In this document: piece after piece, positions 53,022 through 64,000 of the stretch
Numbering within the stretch: the first letter of the stretch is position 1
How the letters are laid out: each line of letters begins with the position of its first letter
Made by a program: the position numbers and the translations under genes
The notes under the pieces: generated by a model
Database searches by the model: none
What the model saw: only the letters and a program-made list of their open reading frames with translations
Told to the model about the DNA's origin: nothing
From: Mytilus californianus
Lineage: Eukaryota; Mollusca; Bivalvia; Mytilida; Mytilidae
Direction of reading: 5' to 3'
DNA: 64,000 nucleotides
NCBI RefSeq assembly: GCF_021869535.1
Contig: NW_026262668.1
Location: forward strand, 22,635,732 to 22,699,731

Positions 53022-54174
53022 GTACCTGTTTGGTTTCTGTCCCACTGTTTAGGAAGCAGTTGATGGTAAATAGCTGCTTGAATGGTACCTTTACCACTTT
53101 GAAAGTGCCGTCCATATACCAACATTTGGACTTAGACAGTAATTGTAGTTACTGATCTGTGGCTAAGACTATATATCTTTGACCATTCTTTTTGATATCA
53201 GCTTTCAGGAAGTTGTCCGGCAGGTAGTATTCTGCAAGATCGAAATCTAGGTGTTTTGGCTCAGGAGGACGATCTTTTTGACGTCTACGATTACATTGTC
53301 TTTTTAAATTAGTGATGGCAGGACGACTTGCCTCCGGCAGGTTTACATTAGCATGTGTTGCTAGAATTGTCTTCACAATCTCTGATGATCTAGTAAAAGC
53401 ATGGGCTGGTAATGCCGCTTGTGCCTTGACAGTTGATGAAATTGTGGCCGCAACCACTGAACCAGGTGTAGAAGGATGATTATGTGGTACTTTGCCTGGA
53501 ACGAATTTGTCACTTATTTGGCTAACCGCTGCTGGACACCTGTTATTTTTACCTCTTACACTACACCACCACCAGGTCTTTTCATTTTGCTGCCTTTTAA
53601 CAGTGAAAGAAAAACCATCACTAGAATAAAGCTTATGTTTACCACGTTTGGTACCTTGGTCTAATATCTTGTAAGTAATTGTGGCAGTTGTATCAATGCC
53701 CTCCACAGGGTCGTCAACCGAGCTGTCAGACAGAGACCCTTCGTTGACTGGGACCGGAATAACAAACGAGCGATTGTTAATGTCAAATGTATCGTCTGCA
53801 GCATGGTCCGAGTCAGAGTTGTCTTCGGTTATGACTCTAGGTGGTGGTCGGCGTCTAACAATATAATGATCTGAATCTGAGTCACTGTCCCTGAAAAGTT
53901 TTGGTCTGCCAATAAGTATATCTGGCGAGCTTAACACCGGACCTGTGTCGGAGTCGTTGAAATGGGCTACAGGTATGGCCGGTCTCTGTGAGGCAATATC
54001 ATGATCTGATTCGAAATCACTGTATGCTACAAGACTTAGTGGTCTAGGTTGTTGCTCAGTTGGTAAGGGTTGGTCCACAATAAGGCAGTTAGAACAACTC
54101 CAATCGATATCGGCCTTTGCTTTGGCCGCTTCTCTGTATGCATCTCTGGTAATGCCTGTGTGGCATGTACGATG
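53022..54174 (-). pseudogene. Broken FLYWCH / MULE-type gene, unit 2 copy
   Basis: Counterpart of 36,110-37,262 with the same splice acceptor, FLYWCH-type Cys/His set and TAA stop after YIVLATDQ (53,149-53,151). The differences I saw are a Met to Val change in DDP(M/V)EGID and an Asp to Asn in RQQ(D/N)EKT, plus a C/G change at about 53,058 in the post-stop remnant. No sign of functional constraint can be judged from so few changes. Confidence 0.75.
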
Positions 54175-56743
54175 CTGTTACAAAATATTCTAAATTATTT
54201 TTGACTAAAGAATATATCACCATCATGCAAAACTCTGATTCCTTGCCCGAATTTGTATATACTTTGTGTCTTATGGTTTATAAGCTCTTCACTTTTAGCA
54301 CGTTTTGGATTTAAAATATTTTGGCTTCATTTATTCTCGAGAAACGCATCTGGTGCAGTAAAATTGGTACCGTTAATGTCATTACTATCACTGGGTCAAT
54401 ACCGCTGCTGGTGGACTGTTAATCCTTTATCAGGAAGGAATCACAGTCAAGCCCAGTAGCCAGTACTTCGGTATTGGCATGAAAATACGGATAAAGTGTT
54501 TTCAAAATTTGCTGTTGCAAAATTTGGGAAATTATCTAAGATAAAATAATATATCTCCTTCGTGCAAAGCTCTAATTCCTTGCCCGACTTGTCAATTTTT
54601 TTTGGGGGGTCATTTTTGCTTTATAACCTCGTTATTGTTTTAAAAACTTTTGGTTTTGCAAATATTTTGGCTTCATTCATTGTCGAAATGTGCATCTGGT
54701 GCAGTAAAATTGGTACCGTTAATGTTTTTACTAACACTAGGTCGATACCTCTACTGGTGGACTGTTAGTCCTCGATGGAAACACTATCCCAGTAGCCAGT
54801 ACTTTGGTAATGTCATGAAAATCATGCAAATACGGATATTTTGTTATAAAAAACATATCAAAGATACCAGGCTAATAATTTTGTACGACAGAGGCGCGTT
54901 TTGTCTACAAGACTCATCAATAACGCTCGAAGTTAAAAAGCCAAATTAAGTACGATGCCGAAGAGCTTTGAGGACCCCAAAATTCGAAAGGTTTTGCCAA
55001 ATACAGCTAAGGTGATCTATTTCTGGGGTCGAAATTTCATAGTATTTCGAACAATTGAAAGTTTTATAAACAGTTAATATATAAATATGACCATATCAAT
55101 TATATATCATGTCAACACAGAAGTGCTGAATACTTTTATGGTGAAAATTTTAAAATTATTTTGAATTAGGGAATATATCACCCTCATGCAAAGCTTTGAT
55201 TCATTTCCCGACTTTAGCTATACTATCTGTCTCTAATGGTTAATAATCTCTTCACATTTTGAATAAGTTTGGTTTTTCAAATATTTTGGCCTTGATGATC
55301 AAGGAAGAGACATTTATTGTTAGTTCCCGATCGCGAGAGTATCACTAGCCCATGCAGTATCCAGTACTTCAGCACTGGCATGAGAATACGGATATTGTGT
55401 TTTTAAAATTTGCAGTCGCAAAATTTTTGATATTATTTAAGATGAAGGTATATATCTCCCACATACAAAGCTCTGATTCCTTGTCGGGCTTTTATATTTT
55501 ATGTCATTTTTGGTTTATAGGCTGTTCATTTTTTTAATAAGCTTTTGAAATTGAAAGTTTTTGGCTTCGGGCATTACTGAAGACATGCATTGTCGAAATG
55601 CGTATCTGGTGTAGTATAATTTGTACCGTTAATGTTGTACTACAACAAAGTCGAAAACTTTGCTGATGGACTGTTAGTTCCCGAGGTTATCACTAACCCA
55701 GTAAAAAGTAAAATCACAAAAATACCGAACTTCGGTGAAAATTCAAAACGGAAAGTCCCTAATCAAATGGCAAAATCAAAAGCTCAAACACATCAAACGA
55801 ATGGATAACAACTGTCATATTCCTGACTTGGTACAGGCATTTTCTAATGTAGAAAATGGTGGATTAAACCTGGTTTTATAGTTAGCTAAACCTCTCATTT
55901 GTATGACAGTCTCATAAAATTCCATTATATTGACAATGATGTGTGAACAAAACAAAGAGACATAAAAGGTAAAAATGTCAAAATAGGGGTACAACAGTCA
56001 AAATTGTATTATAATCTTAATCACTATGAAAACAAAAAAATATGTAACAAATAAACACAAAAAGACATATAGACAAAGCACATAAGCAAAAATGAAAGAC
56101 AAGAATACAAAAATTTACCATAGCACAATGACACAATGACGGGATGTATAAGTACCGAGCCACGTCAAATGAATAACCCAAAAAATAGACTAAACAGTAA
56201 AAGTAATATTCAAAAAAGACAAATACAAGAATACTATAACACGTTATTAAGATGATAAGCAACGTCAGTACCCAGAATCTATACTTCAAGACCATCGTGT
56301 TTTATTTGTGAATTTGATACGGAATATTTATCAACAAGGTCTTGGTACCTTCCGATGAACTTTTTAAGAAAAATAACGAGACGTTCTTTGACATACTCCT
56401 GGTTCATCAACTTTCTGCTCAGACACTGGTAACGTAAGCCAGTACTTCGGTACTGGCATGAAAATATGGATAATGTGTTATTAAAATTTGTGGTTTTAGT
56501 AACAGTAACACACTTTTGGAAATTATTTTAGGAATATACCTCCCTCATGCAAAACTCTGGTTCCTTGTCTGGCTTTGGGTATAAGTTTTGTCTTTTTGTG
56601 TATATAAGCTCATAAGTTTTAGATTTTCAAAATATATTGGCCTCAAGCATCACCCAAGGGACATTTATTGAAAAGCACATATGGTGCAGTAAAATTGGTA
56701 GCGTTAGAATTCTTTGTAATAATAATTCATGAACTAAAATCTA
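54175..56743 (+). repeat. Repeat Q cluster with inserted repeat, unit 2 copy
   Basis: Counterpart of 37,263-39,830, including the inserted block (about 55,707-56,433). Confidence 0.65.
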
Positions 56744-57359
56744 GACACACCAAGGACCAAGTAAATCTTGAACTAGTTCAGTCGTTTAAGGGGTTAAGGC
56801 CTTTGAAACAAAATAAAAAATAAGATAACCGATTTGATCCTTTAAAATATTTTTTACAATCATCAAAAACAACTTTGATTGGCTCATTATCGATGCTCAC
56901 GATTGTCTCTTTGGTATAGTCTTAAATGGGAAAACAGTAAATGTCTTGTAGACATTTCACAAAATTGTGTTTTGCAGCTTTCTTCACAATCAGGGGAGAA
57001 GCGGTGAAAATCTTATAGTTCACCCGTGAGGCATGTATTTGATCTTTAATGAAACCATGTAATGAGTTCTTTGTATATTAAAGGAGAAAGGGAAATAAAC
57101 GTTGATATCAATACCCAAAAAGCAAATGTTAATAATGCAAATGCAAATGATGTTCTGAACTTTCTGTAACTAATCACATCTTTTATTTTATTATATGCCT
57201 AAAATTCAAATTTGTGTCCAATCTTAAAATCACATTTATATGATAAAAGCCAGCATGCTATCATGATGAGATTCCATCTGGACCCAAAGTATTTCGTAAA
57301 ATGAATATTTGTGTAACCATGACCTTAACCTTTTAACATTTTGACTGGAAATTCAACCA

Positions 57360-57424
57360 GCTGTATATATAAAAATAAGAAGATGTGGTACGATTGCCAA
57401 AGAGACAACTCTCCACCAGAGATC
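57360..57424 (+). repeat. Dispersed repeat, left fragment, unit 2 copy
   Basis: Counterpart of 40,448-40,513. It reads CTCCACCAGAGATC here versus CTCCAATAGAGATC in unit 1. Confidence 0.65.
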
Positions 57425-60097
57425 AATAAAATGCTCCGCAGGGCGCAGCTTGATACGACCGCAGAGGTCGAACCCTGAACAGTTGGGCAAGTATGGACAC
57501 AACATTCAAGCTTGATACAGCTCTGAATTTGGATTGTGATTAAATATTTGACACAGCATAGGTTTCTGACACAGAATGAATGTGGTCTAAGAACTTAAAA
57601 TTTTAAATTGAACATTCACCTATTATGGTCCAATATCCAAAATCTAAATACATGGTTAGATTCAGCATATCAAAGAACCCCAAGAATTCAATTTTTGATG
57701 AAATCAAACAAAGTTTAATTTTGGACCCTTTTCACCTCAATGTGGACAAAGTTGATAATGGGGCCCAAAAATCAAAAATCTAAATACATGGTTAGATTCA
57801 GCATATCAAAGAACCCCATATATTCAATTTTTGTTGAAATCAAACAAAGTTTAATTTTGGACCCTGATTTGGACCAACTTGAAAACTGGGCCCATAATCA
57901 AAAATCTAAATACATGTTTAGATTCAGCATATCAAAGAACCCTAAGAATTCAATTTTTGTTAAAATCAAACTAAGTTAAATTTTGGACCCTTTGGACCTT
58001 AATGTAGACCAATTTGAAAACGGAACTAAAAATTAAGAATCTAAATACACGGTTAGATTCGGCATATCAAAGAACCCCAATATTTCAATTTTTGATGAAA
58101 TCAAACAAAGTTTAATTTTGGACCCTTTGGACCTCAATGTGGACCAATTTAAAAACGGGGCCCAAAATCCAAAAAACTTAATACACGGTTAGAATCAGCA
58201 TATTAAAGAACCCCATATATTCAATTTTTGTTGAAATCAAACAAAGTTTAATTTTGGACCCCGATTTGGACCAACTTGAAAACTGGGCCCATAATCAAAA
58301 ATCTAAATACATGTTTAGATTCAGCATATCAAAGAACCCTAAGAATTCAATTTTTGTTAAAATCAAACTGAGTTAAATTTTGGACCCTTTGGACCTTAAT
58401 GTAGACCAATTTGAAAACGGAACCAAAAATTACGAATCTAAATACACGGCTAGATTCGGCATATCAAAGAACCCCAATATTTCAATTTTTGATGAAATCA
58501 AACAAAGTTTAATTTTGGACCCTTTGGACCTCAATGTGGACCAATTTAAAAACGGGGCCCAAAATCCAAAAACTTAATACACGGTTAGAATCAGCATATT
58601 AAAGAACCCAAAGAATTCAAGAATAAAACCCCATTGAAATTGGTCAAGAAATAAGCAATTTATACGAAGTATCTTCTTTTGCACAATACTGTGCAATTGA
58701 ATATTTCTTGCTATTGCGCAATACTGTACAATTGACAATTTCTTGCTATTGTGCAATATTGTGCTATTGGATATTTCTTGCTATTGCACAATACTGTGCA
58801 ATTGAAGAGTTCTTGCTATTGCGCAATACTGTGCAATTGAAGATTTCTTGCTATTGTGCAATACTGTGCAATTGAAAATTTCTTGCTATTGCACAATACT
58901 TATTATATAATAATTTACACATCCTGTTTGGTGAGTATCTCCTACCATATCATTATTATTTGCTTTTAAATATAAAACAGAAATAACCAACTTAAAATGG
59001 AAAATTTTAAAAGAAAAAAAAAAAGGAAAAACAGAAAAAAAGGAAAAAAAAAAAAAATCCCCCCCCCAAATTTTTTGAACCCCCTTATGATTCATCACCC
59101 CAAAACTCAATCCCAGCCTTCCCTTTGTGGTATGGTACCTTGCAGTACAATTTCAGAGAGATCCATACACTGGAACACAAGTTATTGTCTGGAAACTAGA
59201 AAAATGCTTATTTTTTGCCCCTTTTTGGCCCCTTATTCCTAAACATTTGAAGCAATTACCCCCAAACTCAATTCCAGCTTTCCCTTTGTGATATGGAACC
59301 TTGTAGTACAATATCAGAAAGATCCATACACTTACACACAAGTTATTATCATGAAACTAGAAAAATGCTTGTTTTTTGCCCCTTTTTTGGCCCCTTATTC
59401 CTAATATTTTGAGGCAATTACCCCCAAAATCAATCCCAGCATTCACTGTGTGATATGGAACCTTGTGGTACAATTTCAATGAGATCCATACACTTGAACA
59501 CAAGTTATTGTCTGGAAACTAGAAAAATGCTTATTTTTTGCCCCTTTTTGGCCCCTTATTCCTAAACGTTTTGGGCAATTACCCCCAAACTCAATTCCAG
59601 CTTTCCCTTTGTGATTTGGAACCTTGTAGTACAATTTCAGAAAGATCCATACACTTACACACAAGTTATTGTCATGAAACTAGAAAAATGCTTGTTTTTT
59701 GCCCCTTTTTTGGCCCCTAATTCCTAATGATTTGAGGCAATTACCCCCCAAAATCAATCCCAGCATTTCCTGTGTGATATGGAACCTTGTAGTACAATGT
59801 CAGAGAGATCCATACACTAACACACAAGTTATGTCTGGAAGTTACAAAAATGCTTATTTTTGGCACCTTTTTGGCCCCTAATTCCTTAACTGTTGGTACT
59901 ATAACCCCCAAAATCAATCCCAAACTTCCTTTTGTGGTATTGAACCTTATGGTAAAATTTCATAGAGATCCATTCACTTAAACTAAAGTTAGAGTGCGAA
60001 AACCAATGTGTCTTCGGACGACGCCAGACGACGACGACGACGACGACGCCAACGTCATACCAATATACGACCGCAAAAATTTTTGCGGTCGTATAAA
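57425..60097 (+). mobile_element. TACGACCGCA core-repeat element, copy 3 (unit 2)
   Basis: Counterpart of 40,514-43,197: arrays at 57,612-58,613 (131 bp), 58,680-58,902 (35 bp) and 59,090-59,985 (161 bp), then the perfect palindromic end near 60,063-60,094. The GAC tract before it is 10 bases shorter than in unit 1. Confidence 0.75.
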
Positions 60098-60461
60098 AAT
60101 GACATAGAAGTTAACAACTACGGCCTTCAACAATGAGCAAAACCCATACCGCATAGTAAGCTATAAAAGGCCCCTTAATGACAAATGTAAAACAATTCAA
60201 TTGAGAAAACTAACGGCCTGATTTATGTACAAAACAATGAAGGAAAAACAAATATGATATACAGCAACAAACGACAACCACTGAATTACAGGCTCCTGAC
60301 TTGGGACAGTCACATACAGAATGTGCCGGGGATAATCTAGTTTGAAAACGCCAACCCTCCCCTAACCTGGGATGGCGGTGTAACAGTACAACATACAACT
60401 GTGTCCTTTCATCTATAGGTTTCATTAAATTCCAACAAGTGTACCTATGGTAATTGCAAGG
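60098..60461 (+). repeat. Dispersed repeat, right fragment, unit 2 copy
   Basis: Counterpart of 43,198-43,560. Confidence 0.65.
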
Positions 60462-61490
60462 AAAAAGCAAATTGCACTTCTTTTTTTCATATTTTCAGTC
60501 TATTTTTTTTTAAAGGACCATTATGAAGAAATGTAAATAATTGAAACATAAAGAATTGTACATATGATATTTAATATTACTAAATATAAATCATTTTATG
60601 GTATACTAAAATGAAGTTTCCCTCAAGAAATTTTAAACGACAGATAAAATTGTTTTGTAAAACTATATTAAAGCGATTCACATACATAAGAAATATTGTA
60701 AAAATTAACAACTTCTAAAACATAAAACACATACTTAAATCATAAAAATATGAGATGCTGTTTAAAACGTTACATCTTATAAAAACATTTGGATTTATAT
60801 TATATACAAAATCTTAATCAAAAGCAATAGGTTCACATAGAGTTTAAACAAATAAATAAGAGCTCACAACAAAATGAAAACGATTCTGTGGAAATACATT
60901 TACACACGTCAGAATATCTTAGCATATATCTCTAATACATTACTTGACATGTACATTGATAGGATATAAAGAATATTCACCTCTATGTTACTGTACTATG
61001 ATGTTTGCGATATCAAATGTAAGAGACGAAGCCTTAAAAAATATCGATATAGCACAAGTGACATCAGGGTTTTGATTTGATTTCATGAAACTTTAACCCA
61101 AATAATATATTTGTCACTATGTACCCCCAAACTTCATCTATAATCCTTACAAAATATTTCCACTGAATGTTTTAAATTTCCATTTCAAACGTGTATGGTG
61201 AATGGTGAACGTTACAGTATATATTGTAATATTTATCTTTACCAAGTGTGAAAGGGTATTGTGTATTATTGTACTTCATGTTAAAATGCCAGATTTTGAT
61301 TGGTTAATACGAGGGTGACAATTTGTTCTATCCCATGGCAAATACTCTATTACCCTTCACGGAGACACTTGATCAAGTGTGCGCTTTAATTAAATACGGA
61401 TGATTGTTATGTACACGATGTCATAGTTTATTACTCTGAATTTGAAATTTAATAGACAATAATAACAGAAAATTCAATTTAATAATTAAA
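60462..61490. other. Unannotated AT-rich stretch, unit 2 copy
   Basis: Counterpart of 43,561-44,589, with the small inverted element at about 61,243-61,380. No gene. Confidence 0.45.
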
Positions 61491-62845
61491 TTAAACAAGC
61501 ATTCTGAGAGTATTGCATGGCAATACATAGTCCCCTACAGGTTAAAATTTCATTGTACTGTAACAAAATGCTAACTTGTTCTATAATTTGTCATGGTGTT
61601 AACTTTATAACAAATATCGTCAATATCTTCAAGCATGATGAAAAAAAAAGTGTAGAAAACTGATTATTAGTGAATTTTCTATGTCCAAGGACCATAACTC
61701 TGCATAAAATCATCAGACCGGAACAAAATTCGAACTTGATCTGTAACTTGTCATGATACAACTATATACCAATTATCAAATCAATATTTTCAAGCATGAT
61801 GAAAAAAAGAGAGGTGAAAGATACCAAAGGGACATTCAAACTCATAAGTCGAAAATAAACTGACAATGCCATGGCTAAAAAAGACAAGCATTCTGAGAGT
61901 ATTGCATGGCAATACATAGTCCCCTATCGGGTAAAAATTCATTATACTGGAACAAAATGCTAACTTGTTCTATAACTTGTCATGGTGTAAACAAATAGAA
62001 AATATCAAGTCAATATTTTAAAGCATGGCCAAAAACAGTGTGGAAAACTGAATATATGAGAGAATTTTTTCAAGTCCAAGGACCATAACTCTGCACAAAA
62101 TTATCAGACTGAAACAAAAATTTGAACTTGATCTGTAACTTGTCATGATAAAACTATATACCAATTGTCAATCAATATCTTCAAGCCAGATGAAAAAAGT
62201 GTGGAAAACCTATAACACTCTAACATTAGATATGATGTAATACAATGTATATCTATTTTCGAATTACAATCAAATAAAATTAATAGTTCCAAATATTTTT
62301 TTTTTCATTTGTCACAAACTAATATAGATTTGTAACTTATCTATAAAATGTCAACAACTTTTATCTACACAAAGTAATGTAATGAAATATATACTTTAAT
62401 AAAAATAGATTATTATCTAATTTAAGGATTTCACTTAATAAAAAAATATATATATATATATACATGTAGCATTCAGAAAATTAGTTTATACAAAATAACA
62501 TATAAACCTGCCACAAAATTCCTCAAACAATTTACCAAATTTTAAAAAATGAGTTATCTCCCTTTGTACAGATATATGGTTTAACATAGTACTCTAACAT
62601 TAGTTATGGAGTTTTTTTATGGACCATAACTCTGGACTAAATCATCAGACCGGAACAAAATTTGAACTTGATCTATAACTTGTCATTATAAAACTATATA
62701 CTAAATATCAAATCAATGTCTTCAAGAACGAAGAAAAAAAGTGTGGAAAACTGAGTTGCCGGACTGACGGATGGACAGACGGACGGACAGACAAACGGAC
62801 AGTGGGCAAACCTAAAGTCCCCTTCGACTTCGTCGGTAGGGGACT
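61491..62845 (+). mobile_element. Two adjacent TAGTCCCC-family elements, unit 2 copy
   Basis: Counterpart of 44,590-45,944: a 3'-truncated copy followed by a complete one ending in the AGTCCCC..GGGGACT hairpin. Confidence 0.7.
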
Positions 62846-62855
62846 AATAAATGGG

Positions 62856-63520
62856 GAATGTGTCCATGGGACACAGATGATGCCCCCGCTTGCATATCAT
62901 ATAAAGTTATAAAGGGACATAACTGAAGAACGGAATAAGTGACGCTACCCAAATTTGTACTTGATCGGAGTTTTGTGTCGATAAGTATTGAGTATAAGTT
63001 TCATAACATTTGGTTGAGGCAAACTTAAGTTAGAGAACGGAAATGAAAAATTCAGCAATTTTTCCATTTGTAAAGGGGCATAACTCTAGAACAGTTAAAG
63101 GTGTAATACCACCATTGATTTTCCCCTATTAGTCTTTGTTAAATTTGCACTTTTCAAAAAATTGTGCAGAATTTATCTTTGTTTCAAATAAAGAAATACT
63201 TGGCATGAGTAAAGTTTGATCCTGTCCAGTACTATAGAAAAAATTTCACATAACATTTCATTGCATATAAGAAAATAACCATCACTGGAAGTTAACCAAT
63301 CAAATTTTCCCCCTTTTTTAACCTGTGTACAAGCTTTAGTAACCATGTAACCTCAAGTTTCCAAAATATTCTATAGAAACCCTAAATAAAAAAAAAATGG
63401 TGCTTTGAAATACCCAATATATATGTTTATGACCAAGAAATGTTTTACTGCAATGAAATGAAGGATCAATTATCTACAACTGTCAAATTCAAGGGAATAT
63501 TTTTTTTCGACCTATTTTCG
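62856..63520 (+). repeat. ATGCCCC-type left end and repeat R, unit 2 copy
   Basis: Counterpart of 45,955-46,619, ending CCTATTTTCG at the next junction. Confidence 0.65.
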
Positions 63521-64000
63521 ACGAATATAGTTCCTTTTAATTAGAGTGTATTTTTTCTTAATTTTTTTTCTTTCCCTTCCTCACTCATTTCTTAGGTTTT
63601 TTTGGGTGGAAATAAAAGAAGAGAGATGAAATAATCTTTTGGATGTTGTATTTTAACTGATTTTGATATGGAAAGAGTGATTAGGCCAGGTGCAAAAAGG
63701 TGATATTTACAGTTTTCGGAACATCTCTTGACTTGTCCATAGGGGTATGGATGTGTATTGGCTAAATTTGTAAGAGTCATTGGTTCAATCTTTCTGAAAT
63801 TTGGATATATTTTTGGACTAGTACTATACATTATACACACAAAAGATTTGACAAAAATGCAAGGTGCAATTTTTTTAATGAAACAAAACGTTATAAAGAA
63901 CTAATAGGGGAATTTAATTGTGGTCTGTGGCCTGTACCTTTTGTGTTTTGTAGCTACAAATAATGGTATCCGGTCGTTCCGTCCCCAAACCGATCCGGCC
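63521..64000 (+). repeat. Tandem array unit 3, first 480 bases
   Basis: It starts ACGAATATAGTTCC like units 1 and 2 and runs into the first GTCGATCCGGCCC-type cluster at the window edge. It carries the 8-base segment near 63,576 that unit 1 has and unit 2 lacks. Confidence 0.95.

Larger units (their letters stand above)
46620..63520 (+). repeat. Tandem array unit 2 (16,901 bp)
   Basis: Same order and content as unit 1, offset by 16,901-16,913 bases. It lacks an 8-base segment near 46,674 that units 1 and 3 have, lacks one GGACGACGCC near 60,020, and has a longer G run (51,963-51,989). It also has an extra A near 56,215 that opens a 92-codon minus-strand frame; unit 1 lacks this, so it is not a gene. 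Confidence 0.95.

Noticed and set aside
56017..56295. 92-codon hydrophobic minus-strand frame, apparently membrane-spanning
   Set aside because: Present only in tandem unit 2 because of a one-base A insertion; the identical region of unit 1 is not open, and the DNA is AT-rich repeat.

Overview
The window reads as gene-poor, AT-rich, repeat-packed animal DNA, most likely from a bivalve mollusc and plausibly a mussel (Mytilus). That assignment is an inference. It rests on a DIRS-type retrotransposon, Penelope-like and LINE fragments, abundant short elements with tandem-repeat cores of the kind described in bivalves (pearl-like), and several dispersed repeats that I recall from mussel sequence. 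I found no convincing single-copy host gene, rRNA gene, functional tRNA or CRISPR array. Nearly all longer open frames are parts of transposable elements or chance frames through repeats.

Layout, left part (1-29,710). A mosaic of nested repeats. At 1-1,630 a dispersed repeat is split by a core-repeat element, which is itself split by a 471-bp inverted-repeat element. At 8,180-10,388 lies a 2.2-kb element with three successive tandem arrays (about 131, 35 and 161 bp). At 12,847-18,329 lies a nearly complete DIRS-like retrotransposon on the minus strand. It has inverted terminal repeats, an internal complementary region, a gag-like frame, a reverse transcriptase/RNase H frame and a tyrosine recombinase. 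It sits inside an old Penelope-like fragment, and a related unfilled copy of the target lies at about 19.2 kb. From 18.4 to 25.8 kb there are more fossils, tRNA-like relics, a 44-bp-arm hairpin and core-repeat elements. At 28,628-29,268 lies a 5'-truncated LINE tail.

Layout, right part (29,711-64,000). A head-to-tail tandem array of a unit of about 16.9 kb: unit 1 at 29,711-46,619, unit 2 at 46,620-63,520, and the first 480 bases of unit 3. Units 1 and 2 differ by only scattered substitutions and tract-length changes. Each unit contains a foldback-like element with GTCGATCCGGCCC repeats, a minisatellite interrupted by a 342-bp MITE, a broken FLYWCH/MULE-type transposase gene flanked by inverted copies of another repeat, a 2.7-kb core-repeat element inserted into a dispersed repeat, and further core-repeat elements.

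How the parts relate. The DIRS proteins form one working set: coat, copying and circle integration. The remaining elements are non-autonomous or dead. A recurring design is visible in unrelated-looking short elements: a short motif at the left end, a tandem core, and a right-end hairpin that contains the same motif and its complement. All identity statements come from reading by eye; no alignment was run.
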